Of a stretch of DNA of 5,241 nt, positions 1 through 5,241 are shown in pieces; the stretch's first letter is position 1, and the number at the start of each line of letters is the position of its first letter. The position numbers and the translations under genes are program-made. The DNA lies in assembly GCA_002333205.1 (NCBI GenBank), contig DDAD01000115.1, positions 11,989 to 17,229 on the forward strand, written 5' to 3'. The notes under the pieces were generated by a model. That model ran no database searches. It worked only from the letters and a program-made list of their open reading frames with translations, and was not told where the DNA came from. The stretch is from Pedobacter sp. UBA2067 (GTDB lineage Bacteria > Bacteroidota > Bacteroidia > Sphingobacteriales > Sphingobacteriaceae).

Positions 1-127
1 GGGCACGGAGATTCCGAAAGAAAAGTTTGTTCAGCCTGAAGACATTGCAGAAAGCATCAACCAGCTCCTTAAATTAAGCACTGGAGCGAACGTTGATGAG
101 CTAATCATCAGACCAATAAATTTTTAG
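1..127 (+). CDS. C-terminal fragment of a short-chain dehydrogenase/reductase (SDR)
   Basis: The reading frame that is open from base 2 gives 41 residues before a TAG at 125-127; the start lies upstream of the window. The tail contains FVQPEDIAESINQLLKL followed by VDELIIRPINF. A 'PEDIA' turn, then a helix, then a closing beta strand of the type E-(I/L)-x-IRP is the usual end of classical NAD(P)-dependent SDR oxidoreductases. The Rossmann core and the catalytic Tyr-Lys are not in view, so substrate and exact subfamily cannot be stated. The gene ends 18 nt before the PspC-domain gene with no convincing terminator between them, so cotranscription is possible. The family call rests on a short piece of sequence. 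Confidence 0.72.
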   Translation, partial: GTEIPKEKFVQPEDIAESINQLLKLSTGANVDELIIRPINF

Positions 128-130
128 GAA

Positions 131-137
131 AAGGAGG
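131..137 (+). promoter_or_regulatory. Strong Shine-Dalgarno site of the PspC-domain gene
   Basis: AAGGAGG ends 8 nt before the ATG at 146, an ideal ribosome-binding position, and it supports that start codon. It stands out because none of the other four starts in the window (784, 1748, 2387, 4449) has a comparable purine-rich site, in line with the known weak use of Shine-Dalgarno sequences in Bacteroidota. Confidence 0.75.
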
Positions 138-145
138 CCCATATT

Positions 146-781
146 ATGGAAAAGCGCTTATATCGAAACGACTTTGAGAAAGTCATCGCTGGAGTATCAT
201 CCGGCATTGCAGATTACATGGAGGTAGATGTTACCATTATCAGGCTTCTATTTGTTTTGTCCACAGTCTTCCTGGTAGGAACGGGGGTACTTGTTTACCT
301 GGTGATGTGGATTGTGGTTCCGGTGAACCGGAATCCTGCAGCGAAGTACAATAAGTTTAATGATTTTTTTAGGCAGCAAGGAACGACTACAGGTTTTTCT
401 GCACCAGAATGGAAAGCACCTGCTGAGCCGGTAGAACCAGCGCAACCGGCAGATCCGTTCGGAACAACGAACCCTTTCGCTTCGGGTCCGAACTGGACAA
501 GGCCGCAGGATTTCAAAAGCTTTAGCAAGCCAAATGATACTGGCCGGACCGTGGGTGGCTTATTTCTGCTGGTAATTGGTCTCTACTTTCTGATGAACGA
601 ATTCGACATCATCCCGTACTGGTTTAAGTTGCATAAACTCTGGCCATTGGTGTTTGTTGCCATCGGATTAAGCTTTATTATGAAATCAAAACGTAATGAT
701 AGCTTCCAGAACTGGAAAGATGAAACCCTGAACCAACAGGCGCAGGAAAAAAACGAAACTGATAACACGAAAACTTTGTAG
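146..781 (+). CDS. PspC-domain membrane protein with C-terminal two-helix LiaF-type module
   Basis: This 211-residue protein begins with a PspC domain (about residues 1-62): KRLYRNDFEKVIAGVSSGIADY, then a hydrophobic stretch at about 31-57 ending in MWIVVPV. In proteobacteria PspC is an inner-membrane sensor/regulator of the phage-shock envelope stress response; in Bacteroidota such proteins are usually annotated only by domain. Residues 64-133 form a Pro/Ala/Glu-rich linker with several xEP/xP repeats (APAEPVEPAQPADP). Two further hydrophobic segments (about 136-152 and 165-180) resemble the N-terminal membrane module of the next gene product, including a shared central 'WP'. The tail is polar and charged. 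The ATG is supported by a strong Shine-Dalgarno site, and the stop lies 2 nt before the next start, so translational coupling is likely. Function in envelope stress is inferred from domain and neighbour; PspA, PspB and PspF are not seen here. Confidence 0.88.
   Translation: MEKRLYRNDFEKVIAGVSSGIADYMEVDVTIIRLLFVLSTVFLVGTGVLVYLVMWIVVPVNRNPAAKYNKFNDFFRQQGTTTGFSAPEWKAPAEPVEPAQPADPFGTTNPFASGPNWTRPQDFKSFSKPNDTGRTVGGLFLLVIGLYFLMNEFDIIPYWFKLHKLWPLVFVAIGLSFIMKSKRNDSFQNWKDETLNQQAQEKNETDNTKTL
316..335 (+). repeat. Small inverted repeat (hairpin) inside the PspC-domain gene
   Basis: TTCCGG (318-323) and CCGGAA (328-333) form a perfect 6-bp stem around the tetraloop TGAA. A G-T wobble (317/334) and a G-C pair (316/335) extend it to 8 bp. 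It lies in the codons for the end of the PspC domain (VPVNRNP). No poly-T follows, so it is not a terminator. It may be a chance product of codon choice. Confidence 0.4.
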
Positions 782-783
782 TC

Positions 784-1740
784 ATGAAACTAGATAGAAT
801 ATTATGGGGTATTATCCTGCTGTTTGTAGGACTGGTACTGCTGCTGGAAAACTTTAATGTAATAGAATTTTACTGGAGAAATGTATGGGGCTTCTGGCCA
901 ATATTCCTGATTATCGCAGGTATAAATATCTTGTTCAACAAAAATAAAACACAGGTAGGCAACATGATTTCGATCGGTGTGTTGGTGATTACTTTGGGCT
1001 TCCTGTTTTATCGCGGGCAACAGCCGCCAGAACACCGCGGATGGTTTGGTGGTCGCTTTGAGAAGGACATCAACATTGATATTGACGATGAGGTGGATGA
1101 CACTGCGCACATGGAGCGTTTATCCTTCACCGAGCCGTTCCATCCGGACAGTTCAAAAAAAGTGGTTTTAAATATCTCAGGTGGCGGTACATCTTTCAAG
1201 CTTGATGGTCCAACGGATAGTCTGATTGATGCGGTTGTCGAGAAATCAAGAGGTACTTTTACCCTGCAGAAGGAATTTGTAAACTCTGTACAAGAACTTA
1301 CTTTTAAAATGCAGGAGAAAAAAGGTAAGTGGAACATGGGCGATGGCGGTAATGACGTGGATTTCAAACTCAATACGCAGCCAGAATGGGAAGTGAACAT
1401 GAACATGGGTGCAGGTGAGGTAGATTTTGACCTGTCAGCTTATAAGATCAGGACCTTCAAATTTGAGGGTGGTGCAGCTGCACTGGACATCAAGATGGGT
1501 GATCTTTTACCTATTGCGGACGTTGTTGTTAAGACAGGTGTGGCTGATGTGAAGATTAAAGTTCCAACTGCTACAGGCTGTCGTATTAAAAGTAGTACAG
1601 GTTTATCGGCTAAAGATTTCACAGGATTTACGAAGCTGAAAGATGGTTCTTATGAAACGCCAAATTATGCTGGTTCGACTAAGAAGATCTTCATCACACT
1701 TGATGGTGGCTTGAGTAACTTTGAAGTATCCCGATACTAA
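784..1740 (+). CDS. LiaF-like membrane protein with toast-rack (beta-repeat) C-terminal domain
   Basis: This 318-residue protein has three predicted membrane segments (about 7-22, 34-51 and 59-76) and then a long soluble region. The N-terminal part, with LLFVGLVLLLENFNVI and a central 'FWPIFLIIAG', matches the LiaI/LiaF-type transmembrane module. From about residue 125 on, short beta strands separated by Gly-rich turns recur: NISGGGTSFKL (130-140), NMGAGEVDFDL (207-217), EGGAAALDIKM (228-238), KTGVADVKIKV (250-260) and DGGLSNFEV (307-315). Spacing is about 20-22 residues in the middle. This is the pattern of the beta-helical 'toast-rack' domains in LiaF-C, DUF2154 and DUF4097 proteins. Firmicute LiaF modulates a cell-wall-stress two-component system; here no kinase or regulator is visible, so a role in envelope-stress sensing is inference. 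It starts 2 nt after the PspC gene stop, without a Shine-Dalgarno site, which suggests coupled translation. Confidence 0.82.
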   Translation: MKLDRILWGIILLFVGLVLLLENFNVIEFYWRNVWGFWPIFLIIAGINILFNKNKTQVGNMISIGVLVITLGFLFYRGQQPPEHRGWFGGRFEKDINIDIDDEVDDTAHMERLSFTEPFHPDSSKKVVLNISGGGTSFKLDGPTDSLIDAVVEKSRGTFTLQKEFVNSVQELTFKMQEKKGKWNMGDGGNDVDFKLNTQPEWEVNMNMGAGEVDFDLSAYKIRTFKFEGGAAALDIKMGDLLPIADVVVKTGVADVKIKVPTATGCRIKSSTGLSAKDFTGFTKLKDGSYETPNYAGSTKKIFITLDGGLSNFEVSRY

Positions 1741-1747
1741 TACCAAG

Positions 1748-2368
1748 ATGGCAGATTCAGGATGGGTGGCATACACTGTTGTGATCAACGGTAAACCACA
1801 GGGCCCTTATCAATTAGCTGAGTTAAAAAGTTTGAACATCAAATCTGGTACGTTTATTCGCAAGCCAGGCATGAACGATTATAAAGAAGCTCACGAGTTC
1901 CCTGAACTCCGTGAGCTTCTTGGGTTTAAGTACCAGCAAACGGCACCACAATATTTCGCTTCATTTGATCAACGCCTGCTGGCATCCGTTATAGATTATT
2001 TTCTGATCCTGATGTTTTATGTGTTTGCTTTGCTGCTAAGCTTTCTTGTTATTCAGGAGAAAACGATGCGGATCTCAACCGCTATAACGATGTTGCCGGC
2101 CATACCCGCAATCAAATTTATTTACGGTGTATTTGCAGAAAGCTCCAAAGCCCAGGGAACACTGGGGAAAAAATTGTTGAACATTAAAGTTACAGACATG
2201 TGGGGTAACCGGATAGATCTGGTGACGGCATTTGGTCGGAATGCTGCAAAAATCCTGTCTGTACTGCCGTTTTTCTTCGGGTATCTCTACAGTTTTCTCA
2301 ACAAAAAGCAACAATGCTTTCACGACATGGCTGCAAATACTTTAGTTATTAAAGATCGACTGATATAA
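1748..2368 (+). CDS. GYF_2-RDD domain membrane protein
   Basis: From the ATG at 1748 the protein has 206 residues. Residues about 7-58 look like a GYF_2 domain (WVAYTVVINGKPQGPYQLAEL, then the usual end EFPELRELLGF), a small module thought to bind proline-rich peptides. Residues about 70-203 form an RDD domain: FDQRLLASVIDYF holds the Arg (76) and first Asp (83), GTLGKKLLNIKV (137-148) is the typical cytoplasmic loop, and FHDMAANTLVIK (191-202) holds the final His-Asp. Hydrophobic helices lie at about 80-102, 112-128 and 166-183. RDD proteins are poorly understood; some have been linked to ion transport. The frame is also open from a TTG at 1721, overlapping the previous gene by 20 nt, but the ATG 7 nt after that gene's stop and just before the domain is the better start. 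The gene follows the PspC/LiaF-like pair closely and is probably in the same operon. A binding partner for the GYF_2 domain could be the proline-rich linker of the PspC protein; this is speculation. Confidence 0.85.
   Translation: MADSGWVAYTVVINGKPQGPYQLAELKSLNIKSGTFIRKPGMNDYKEAHEFPELRELLGFKYQQTAPQYFASFDQRLLASVIDYFLILMFYVFALLLSFLVIQEKTMRISTAITMLPAIPAIKFIYGVFAESSKAQGTLGKKLLNIKVTDMWGNRIDLVTAFGRNAAKILSVLPFFFGYLYSFLNKKQQCFHDMAANTLVIKDRLI
1884..1921 (+). repeat. Long 17-bp inverted repeat (hairpin) inside the RDD gene
   Basis: The left arm AAGAAGCTCACGAGTTC (1884-1900) pairs with GAACTCCGTGAGCTTCTT (1904-1921) over 17 bp, with a CCT loop and a single bulged C at about 1909-1910. It covers the codons for the end of the GYF_2 domain (KEAHEFPELRELL). 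Only two T residues close the stem before GGG, so it is not a classical intrinsic terminator. The encoded residues fit the normal end of the domain, so it does not look like an inserted element. Confidence 0.8.
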
Positions 2369-2372
2369 TCTT

Positions 2373-2380
2373 TATCTTTG
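2373..2380 (+). promoter_or_regulatory. Probable ispG promoter, Bacteroidota -7 element TATCTTTG
   Basis: TATCTTTG matches the TAnnTTTG -7 consensus of the Bacteroidota housekeeping sigma factor. It lies in the 18-nt gap between the RDD stop and the ispG ATG, 6 nt before the ATG. No good TTG -33 element is seen 19-23 nt upstream (the region is AT-rich, inside the RDD 3' end). With the usual spacing, transcription would start at about 2384-2388, on or next to the ATG. Confidence 0.6.
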
Positions 2381-2386
2381 TAACGC

Positions 2387-4348
2387 ATGGAAAACGTAAC
2401 AACGCCACTGGTCCTAGGTGGTATATATTGTAACAGCTTAACTGATTATTCAAGATTTATAACCCGGGAGGTGTACATCGGTGATGTGCCTATGGGCGGT
2501 GATAATCCGATCCGGATCCAATCTATGACTACGACCGACACCATGGACACGATGGCTACGGTGGAGCAAACGATCAGGATGGTGAATTCTGGTTGTGAGT
2601 ATGTACGGATTACAGCGCCGAGTATGAAGGAGGCGGAAAATCTGGCCAACATCAAAAAGGAATTGCGTAACCGCGGTTACAACGTGCCCCTGGTGGCAGA
2701 TATCCACTTCACGCCAAATGCTGCAGAAGCTGCGGCAAGGATTGTGGAGAAGGTTCGGGTGAACCCGGGGAACTATGCTGATAAAAAACGATTTGAGAAT
2801 ATAGAATATACACAGCTTGCCTATCAGGCGGAGTTGGAGCGCATTTATAAGAAGTTTAAGCCACTTGTAAACATTTGCAAGGAATATGGCACTGCAATGC
2901 GCATTGGTACCAACCACGGTTCGCTATCCGACAGGATCATGAGTCACTATGGGGATACGCCCCGAGGGATGGTAGAGTCTGCTATGGAGTTTATCCGCAT
3001 GTGCGAGGATATGAACTATTACAACCTGGTGATTTCCATGAAAGCCAGCAATACGCAGGTGATGGTACAGGCGTATCGTTTGTTAGTGGAAACCATGGTT
3101 AAAGAAGGGATGAACTATCCGCTGCACCTTGGTGTAACGGAAGCTGGTGATGGGGAAGATGGCCGCATTAAATCGGCAGTAGGTATTGGGACACTGCTGG
3201 AAGACGGACTTGGCGATACCATTCGCGTCTCTTTAACAGAAGATCCCGAGTTTGAAGCCCCGGTTGCCAGAAGTCTTGCAGACCGGTATGCGAAGCGCCC
3301 AGTAGCTGAGCACCTGCGACAGGTTATAGATCCGGGAAACCTGAAGTACAATCCATTTGAATACAATAGACGCGAGAGCGCAGTGGTACAAAATATTGGC
3401 GGTCACCACCATCCTGTAGTGATGCTGGATGTTCGTGCTGAAAACCTGAAAGATCCCCATTTCCTAAATGCAGCAGGGTACCGCTATAATGCAGGTTTAG
3501 ATAAATACAATCTGGCAGACCAGGCTGCAGATCTGGTTTTCCTTGGCGACGAGCTGCCTTCATTCGCTTTTCCAGGAAACCTCCGTCAGGTTTACAACTA
3601 TAATACCTGGTTGTCACTTAAAGACAGGACCAACTGTTACCCGTTGTTTTTAGCAACGGAATTTATCAAGGCTGAAGTAAAAGATCCTTCGATCAATTTT
3701 TTATTGATCAATGCGTTGCATTTTGATGAAGCCTTCATGAAGGCTTTAGGTGATCATGTGGTGTTAATTTTGGAAACCTCTGCTGAACACGGCATGACGG
3801 AACAACGGGCTTTCTTCAATAGAATGCAACAGGCTGGTATCACTTTACCGGTAATTATTAAGCGCAGTTATAAAGCGATCAGCAATGATGATCTGATGCT
3901 TTACGCAGCGACAGATCTTGGTGCTTTGTTAACTGACGGATTTGGAGACGGGGTGTGGCTTGTTAAGGAAGAAGATCAGGATCTTGCTTTAGTGAACAGT
4001 ACGAGCTTTGGGATTCTGCAAGCTACACGTACCAGAATCTCCAAAACAGAATATATTTCTTGTCCAAGTTGTGGCAGAACACTTTTTGATTTGCAGGAAA
4101 CGACGCAGCTGATCCGTTCACGTACAGATCATCTTAAAGGCATTAAGATTGGCATTATGGGCTGTATTGTTAACGGTCCAGGAGAGATGGCGGACGCTGA
4201 TTACGGCTACGTTGGTACCGGTCCGGGTAAGATTACGCTTTATAGAGGTAAACAGGTGGTGAAGAAAAACGTAAATACAGAACGTGCTCTGGATGACCTT
4301 ATTGAGCTTATAAAAGAAGATGGAAACTGGACAGAAAGCCTCCATTAA
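2387..4348 (+). CDS. ispG: 4-hydroxy-3-methylbut-2-enyl diphosphate synthase, large form (IspG/GcpE)
   Basis: IspG converts 2-C-methyl-D-erythritol 2,4-cyclodiphosphate to HMBPP in the cytosol, the penultimate step of the MEP isoprenoid pathway, using a [4Fe-4S] cluster and external reductant. The 653 residues compare with about 370 in E. coli. The N-terminal TIM barrel (about 25-298) shows VPMGGDNPIRIQSMTTTDT, ADIHFTP (104-110), VNPGNY (from 125), MRIGTNHGSLSDR (from 171), HLGVTEAGDGEDG (from 247) and GDTIRVSLTEDPE (from 276). An extra domain fills about 300-545, as in Bacteroidota, Chlamydiae and plant plastid IspG. The C-terminal domain (about 549-653) carries the cluster ligands C559, C562 and C593 (CPSCGR and IMGCIVNGPGE), with E600 seven residues after the last Cys, the same spacing as C305 and E312 in E. 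coli. All key residues are present and the gene is intact. The ATG at 2387 is chosen because the next in-frame Met (36) lies inside the conserved barrel start. It is probably transcribed from its own promoter at 2373-2380. Confidence 0.97.
   Translation: MENVTTPLVLGGIYCNSLTDYSRFITREVYIGDVPMGGDNPIRIQSMTTTDTMDTMATVEQTIRMVNSGCEYVRITAPSMKEAENLANIKKELRNRGYNVPLVADIHFTPNAAEAAARIVEKVRVNPGNYADKKRFENIEYTQLAYQAELERIYKKFKPLVNICKEYGTAMRIGTNHGSLSDRIMSHYGDTPRGMVESAMEFIRMCEDMNYYNLVISMKASNTQVMVQAYRLLVETMVKEGMNYPLHLGVTEAGDGEDGRIKSAVGIGTLLEDGLGDTIRVSLTEDPEFEAPVARSLADRYAKRPVAEHLRQVIDPGNLKYNPFEYNRRESAVVQNIGGHHHPVVMLDVRAENLKDPHFLNAAGYRYNAGLDKYNLADQAADLVFLGDELPSFAFPGNLRQVYNYNTWLSLKDRTNCYPLFLATEFIKAEVKDPSINFLLINALHFDEAFMKALGDHVVLILETSAEHGMTEQRAFFNRMQQAGITLPVIIKRSYKAISNDDLMLYAATDLGALLTDGFGDGVWLVKEEDQDLALVNSTSFGILQATRTRISKTEYISCPSCGRTLFDLQETTQLIRSRTDHLKGIKIGIMGCIVNGPGEMADADYGYVGTGPGKITLYRGKQVVKKNVNTERALDDLIELIKEDGNWTESLH
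2667..2680 (+). repeat. 14-bp perfect palindrome in ispG
   Basis: GTAACCGCGGTTAC reads the same on both strands and encodes part of RNRGYN just before the ADIHFTP barrel strand. One such palindrome is not improbable by chance in a window of this size, so no role is claimed. Confidence 0.35.
3691..3709 (+). repeat. 7-bp hairpin with T5 loop in the extra domain of ispG
   Basis: GATCAAT (3691-3697) and ATTGATC (3703-3709) form a perfect stem around TTTTT. It encodes the hydrophobic stretch INFLLIN of the extra domain and lies 19 nt upstream of the 18-bp palindrome at 3729. Confidence 0.4.
3729..3746 (+). repeat. 18-bp perfect palindrome in the extra domain of ispG
   Basis: AAGCCTTCATGAAGGCTT is a perfect 18-bp dyad centred between 3737 and 3738, encoding EAFMKAL of the extra domain. 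A loopless dyad suggests a dimeric protein-binding site more than an RNA hairpin, but a chance origin in coding sequence is possible. Confidence 0.5.
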
Positions 4349-4411
4349 TTTAAAACCTTTCTAAATTATTGTTAATTACAGCCTAATGACAGTGGGACAG
4401 CATCCGCTTGT

Positions 4412-4419
4412 TACTTTTG
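4412..4419 (+). promoter_or_regulatory. Probable hemA promoter, -7 element TACTTTTG
   Basis: TACTTTTG fits the Bacteroidota -7 consensus TAnnTTTG and lies in the 100-nt intergenic region between ispG and hemA. It predicts a transcription start near 4424-4427 and a leader of about 22-25 nt before the TTG at 4449. No clear TTG -33 element is seen 19-23 nt upstream. The element overlaps a direct repeat of TTGTTAC (4408-4414 and 4417-4423, period 9). Apart from these, the intergenic region holds no ORF or RNA gene that I recognise. Confidence 0.5.
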
Positions 4420-4448
4420 TTACCTAGAAAATAACACCAGAACCTACC

Positions 4449-5241
4449 TTGGAATATTTAAAGATTATTGCTTTCACTCACAAACAAATTGATCTAAAAG
4501 CTTTAGGTAAATTGGTGATTTGCGAGCAAACACTTGATGGCCGACTTAAAAAAATTCAGGATGAATTGAACATAGAGGAGATCTTTTATGTCGGCACATG
4601 TAACAGAGTTGAATTTATTTTTACTACACCCGAGAAAGTTGATCGTGATTTCACGGTTAAATTTCTGACCGTTTTGGATATGGGGCTTCCTCAAGAATAC
4701 ATGGAAGCTTTTGTAGACAAAGTATCTGTTTCTGAGAAGGTAGAAGCCTTCAATCATTTGTTAAGAACATCTTGCTCTTTAGAAAGTCTGGTGGTTGGCG
4801 AGAAGGAGATTCTTGCTCAGATTAGAAAAGCCTATGAAAACTGCAGGCTGGCTGGTTTTACCGGTGATGGGCTTCGTACCATCATGGATCGTGTAGTGAA
4901 AACAGCTAAAGAAGTTTATACCAATACGAATATTTCTAAAAATCCTGTTTCCGTTGTTTCACTTGCTTACCGGAAACTTCGCGATTTAAGCATGTGCGCA
5001 AACTCGAGGCTGCTGATCATTGGATCTGGAGAAACCAATAAAAACTTAGCGCAATACCTTAAAAAGCATAGATACTCTAATTTTTCTATTTTCAACAGAA
5101 CAGTTGAGAATGCAGCTTCTATGGCTGCTGACTTGAATGCGGAAGCCTATCCGCTTTCAGAACTGGAGCACTTCGAAGGCGGTTTTGATGTGATCATCAC
5201 TTGTACCGGTGCTACAGAGCCAATCATTACTGAAGAGCTTT
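4449..5241 (+). CDS. hemA: Glutamyl-tRNA reductase, N-terminal 264 residues (HemA), cut by window end
   Basis: HemA reduces the glutamate on glutamyl-tRNA(Glu) to glutamate-1-semialdehyde with NADPH, the first committed step of C5-pathway tetrapyrrole (heme) synthesis. The N-terminal catalytic domain shows FYVGTCNRVEF (46-56) with the thioester-forming Cys at 51, and SLESLVVGEKEILAQIRKAYE (110-130). The Rossmann-type NADPH domain starts at about 185 with LLIIGSGETNKNLAQYL, followed by FNRTVENAASMA (215-226) and DVIITCTGATEPII (247-260). The family has about 410-430 residues, so roughly the last third, including the dimerisation helices, lies beyond the window. The start is taken as TTG at 4449 (giving MEYLKIIAFTHKQIDL): an in-frame stop lies at 4425-4427, no ATG or GTG occurs between it and the conserved region, and the first in-frame ATG (residue 78) is far past the catalytic Cys. 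It has its own likely promoter and no Shine-Dalgarno site. Confidence 0.95.
   Translation, partial: MEYLKIIAFTHKQIDLKALGKLVICEQTLDGRLKKIQDELNIEEIFYVGTCNRVEFIFTTPEKVDRDFTVKFLTVLDMGLPQEYMEAFVDKVSVSEKVEAFNHLLRTSCSLESLVVGEKEILAQIRKAYENCRLAGFTGDGLRTIMDRVVKTAKEVYTNTNISKNPVSVVSLAYRKLRDLSMCANSRLLIIGSGETNKNLAQYLKKHRYSNFSIFNRTVENAASMAADLNAEAYPLSELEHFEGGFDVIITCTGATEPIITEEL

Noticed and set aside
94..110. TGATGA / TCATCA inverted repeat near the end of the SDR gene, as a terminator
   Set aside because: The stem is only 6 bp and weak, and the T-run (120-125) begins about 10 nt after it, so it does not form a working terminator geometry.
1008..1406. 132-codon open frame on the minus strand opposite the LiaF-like gene
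   Set aside because: It is antisense to a well-supported gene, is Ser/Pro-rich without a domain, and has no promoter or start signal.
1472..1483. 12-bp palindrome GTGCAGCTGCAC in the LiaF-like gene
   Set aside because: A perfect palindrome of this length is expected about once in a window of this size, and it encodes an ordinary Gly-Ala-Ala turn.
1716..1723. TAACTTTG inside the end of the LiaF-like gene, as a possible internal promoter for the RDD gene
   Set aside because: It fits TAnnTTTG, but the nearest upstream TTG (1700-1702) is only 13 nt away instead of 19-23. It also lies in conserved coding sequence (NFE), so a chance match is likely.
1721..1747. TTG at 1721 as start of the RDD gene, overlapping the LiaF-like gene by 20 nt
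   Set aside because: The ATG at 1748 follows the upstream stop by 7 nt and sits right before the GYF_2 domain; the extra residues KYPDTNTK look like out-of-frame read of the previous gene's end.
2450..2917. 155-codon open frame on the minus strand opposite ispG
   Set aside because: It lies fully antisense to conserved ispG motifs, shows no recognisable domain, and its composition (many His, Arg, Ile) is typical of a shadow frame.
3972..3985. AAGATC / GATCTT inverted repeat with a 2-nt gap in ispG
   Set aside because: It is short, common and without context; no function can be argued.
4346..4368. AT-only inverted repeat TAATTTA / TAAATTA overlapping the ispG stop codon, as a possible terminator
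   Set aside because: The stem has seven A-T pairs, a 9-nt loop and no following T-run, so it is too weak to call an intrinsic terminator.

Overview
The window looks like chromosomal DNA of a Bacteroidota bacterium, most likely a Sphingobacteriaceae (Pedobacter-like) species. Four things point there: the long IspG with an extra central domain, the TAnnTTTG-type -7 promoter elements before ispG and hemA, the general lack of Shine-Dalgarno sequences, and the character of the proteins. The genus is inference; no search was possible. All genes lie on the + strand, packed tightly. I see no mobile element, CRISPR array, tRNA or rRNA.

Layout: (1) 1-127, the C-terminal tail of a short-chain dehydrogenase/reductase (SDR) gene cut by the window edge. 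(2) 146-2368, a three-gene membrane cluster with gaps of 2 and 7 nt: a PspC-domain protein, a LiaF-like protein with three membrane segments and a beta-repeat 'toast-rack' domain, and a GYF_2-RDD membrane protein. The SDR gene runs into it without a visible terminator, so it may be cotranscribed. (3) 2387-4348, ispG (gcpE), the [4Fe-4S] enzyme of the MEP isoprenoid pathway, in its large form. (4) A 100-nt intergenic region with a probable hemA promoter. (5) 4449-5241, the first 264 codons of hemA (glutamyl-tRNA reductase), apparently starting at TTG and cut by the window end.

The PspC/LiaF-like pair resembles cell-envelope stress modules, and the two proteins share a homologous two-helix membrane module. 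IspG and HemA are housekeeping enzymes of isoprenoid and tetrapyrrole synthesis; each seems to have its own promoter, and no functional link to the membrane cluster is evident. I found no clearly undescribed system. The points most worth a second look are a 17-bp intragenic hairpin in the RDD gene, an 18-bp perfect palindrome with a nearby hairpin in the extra domain of ispG, a probable leaderless ispG transcript, the TTG start of hemA, and a strong Shine-Dalgarno before the PspC gene in an otherwise SD-poor stretch.
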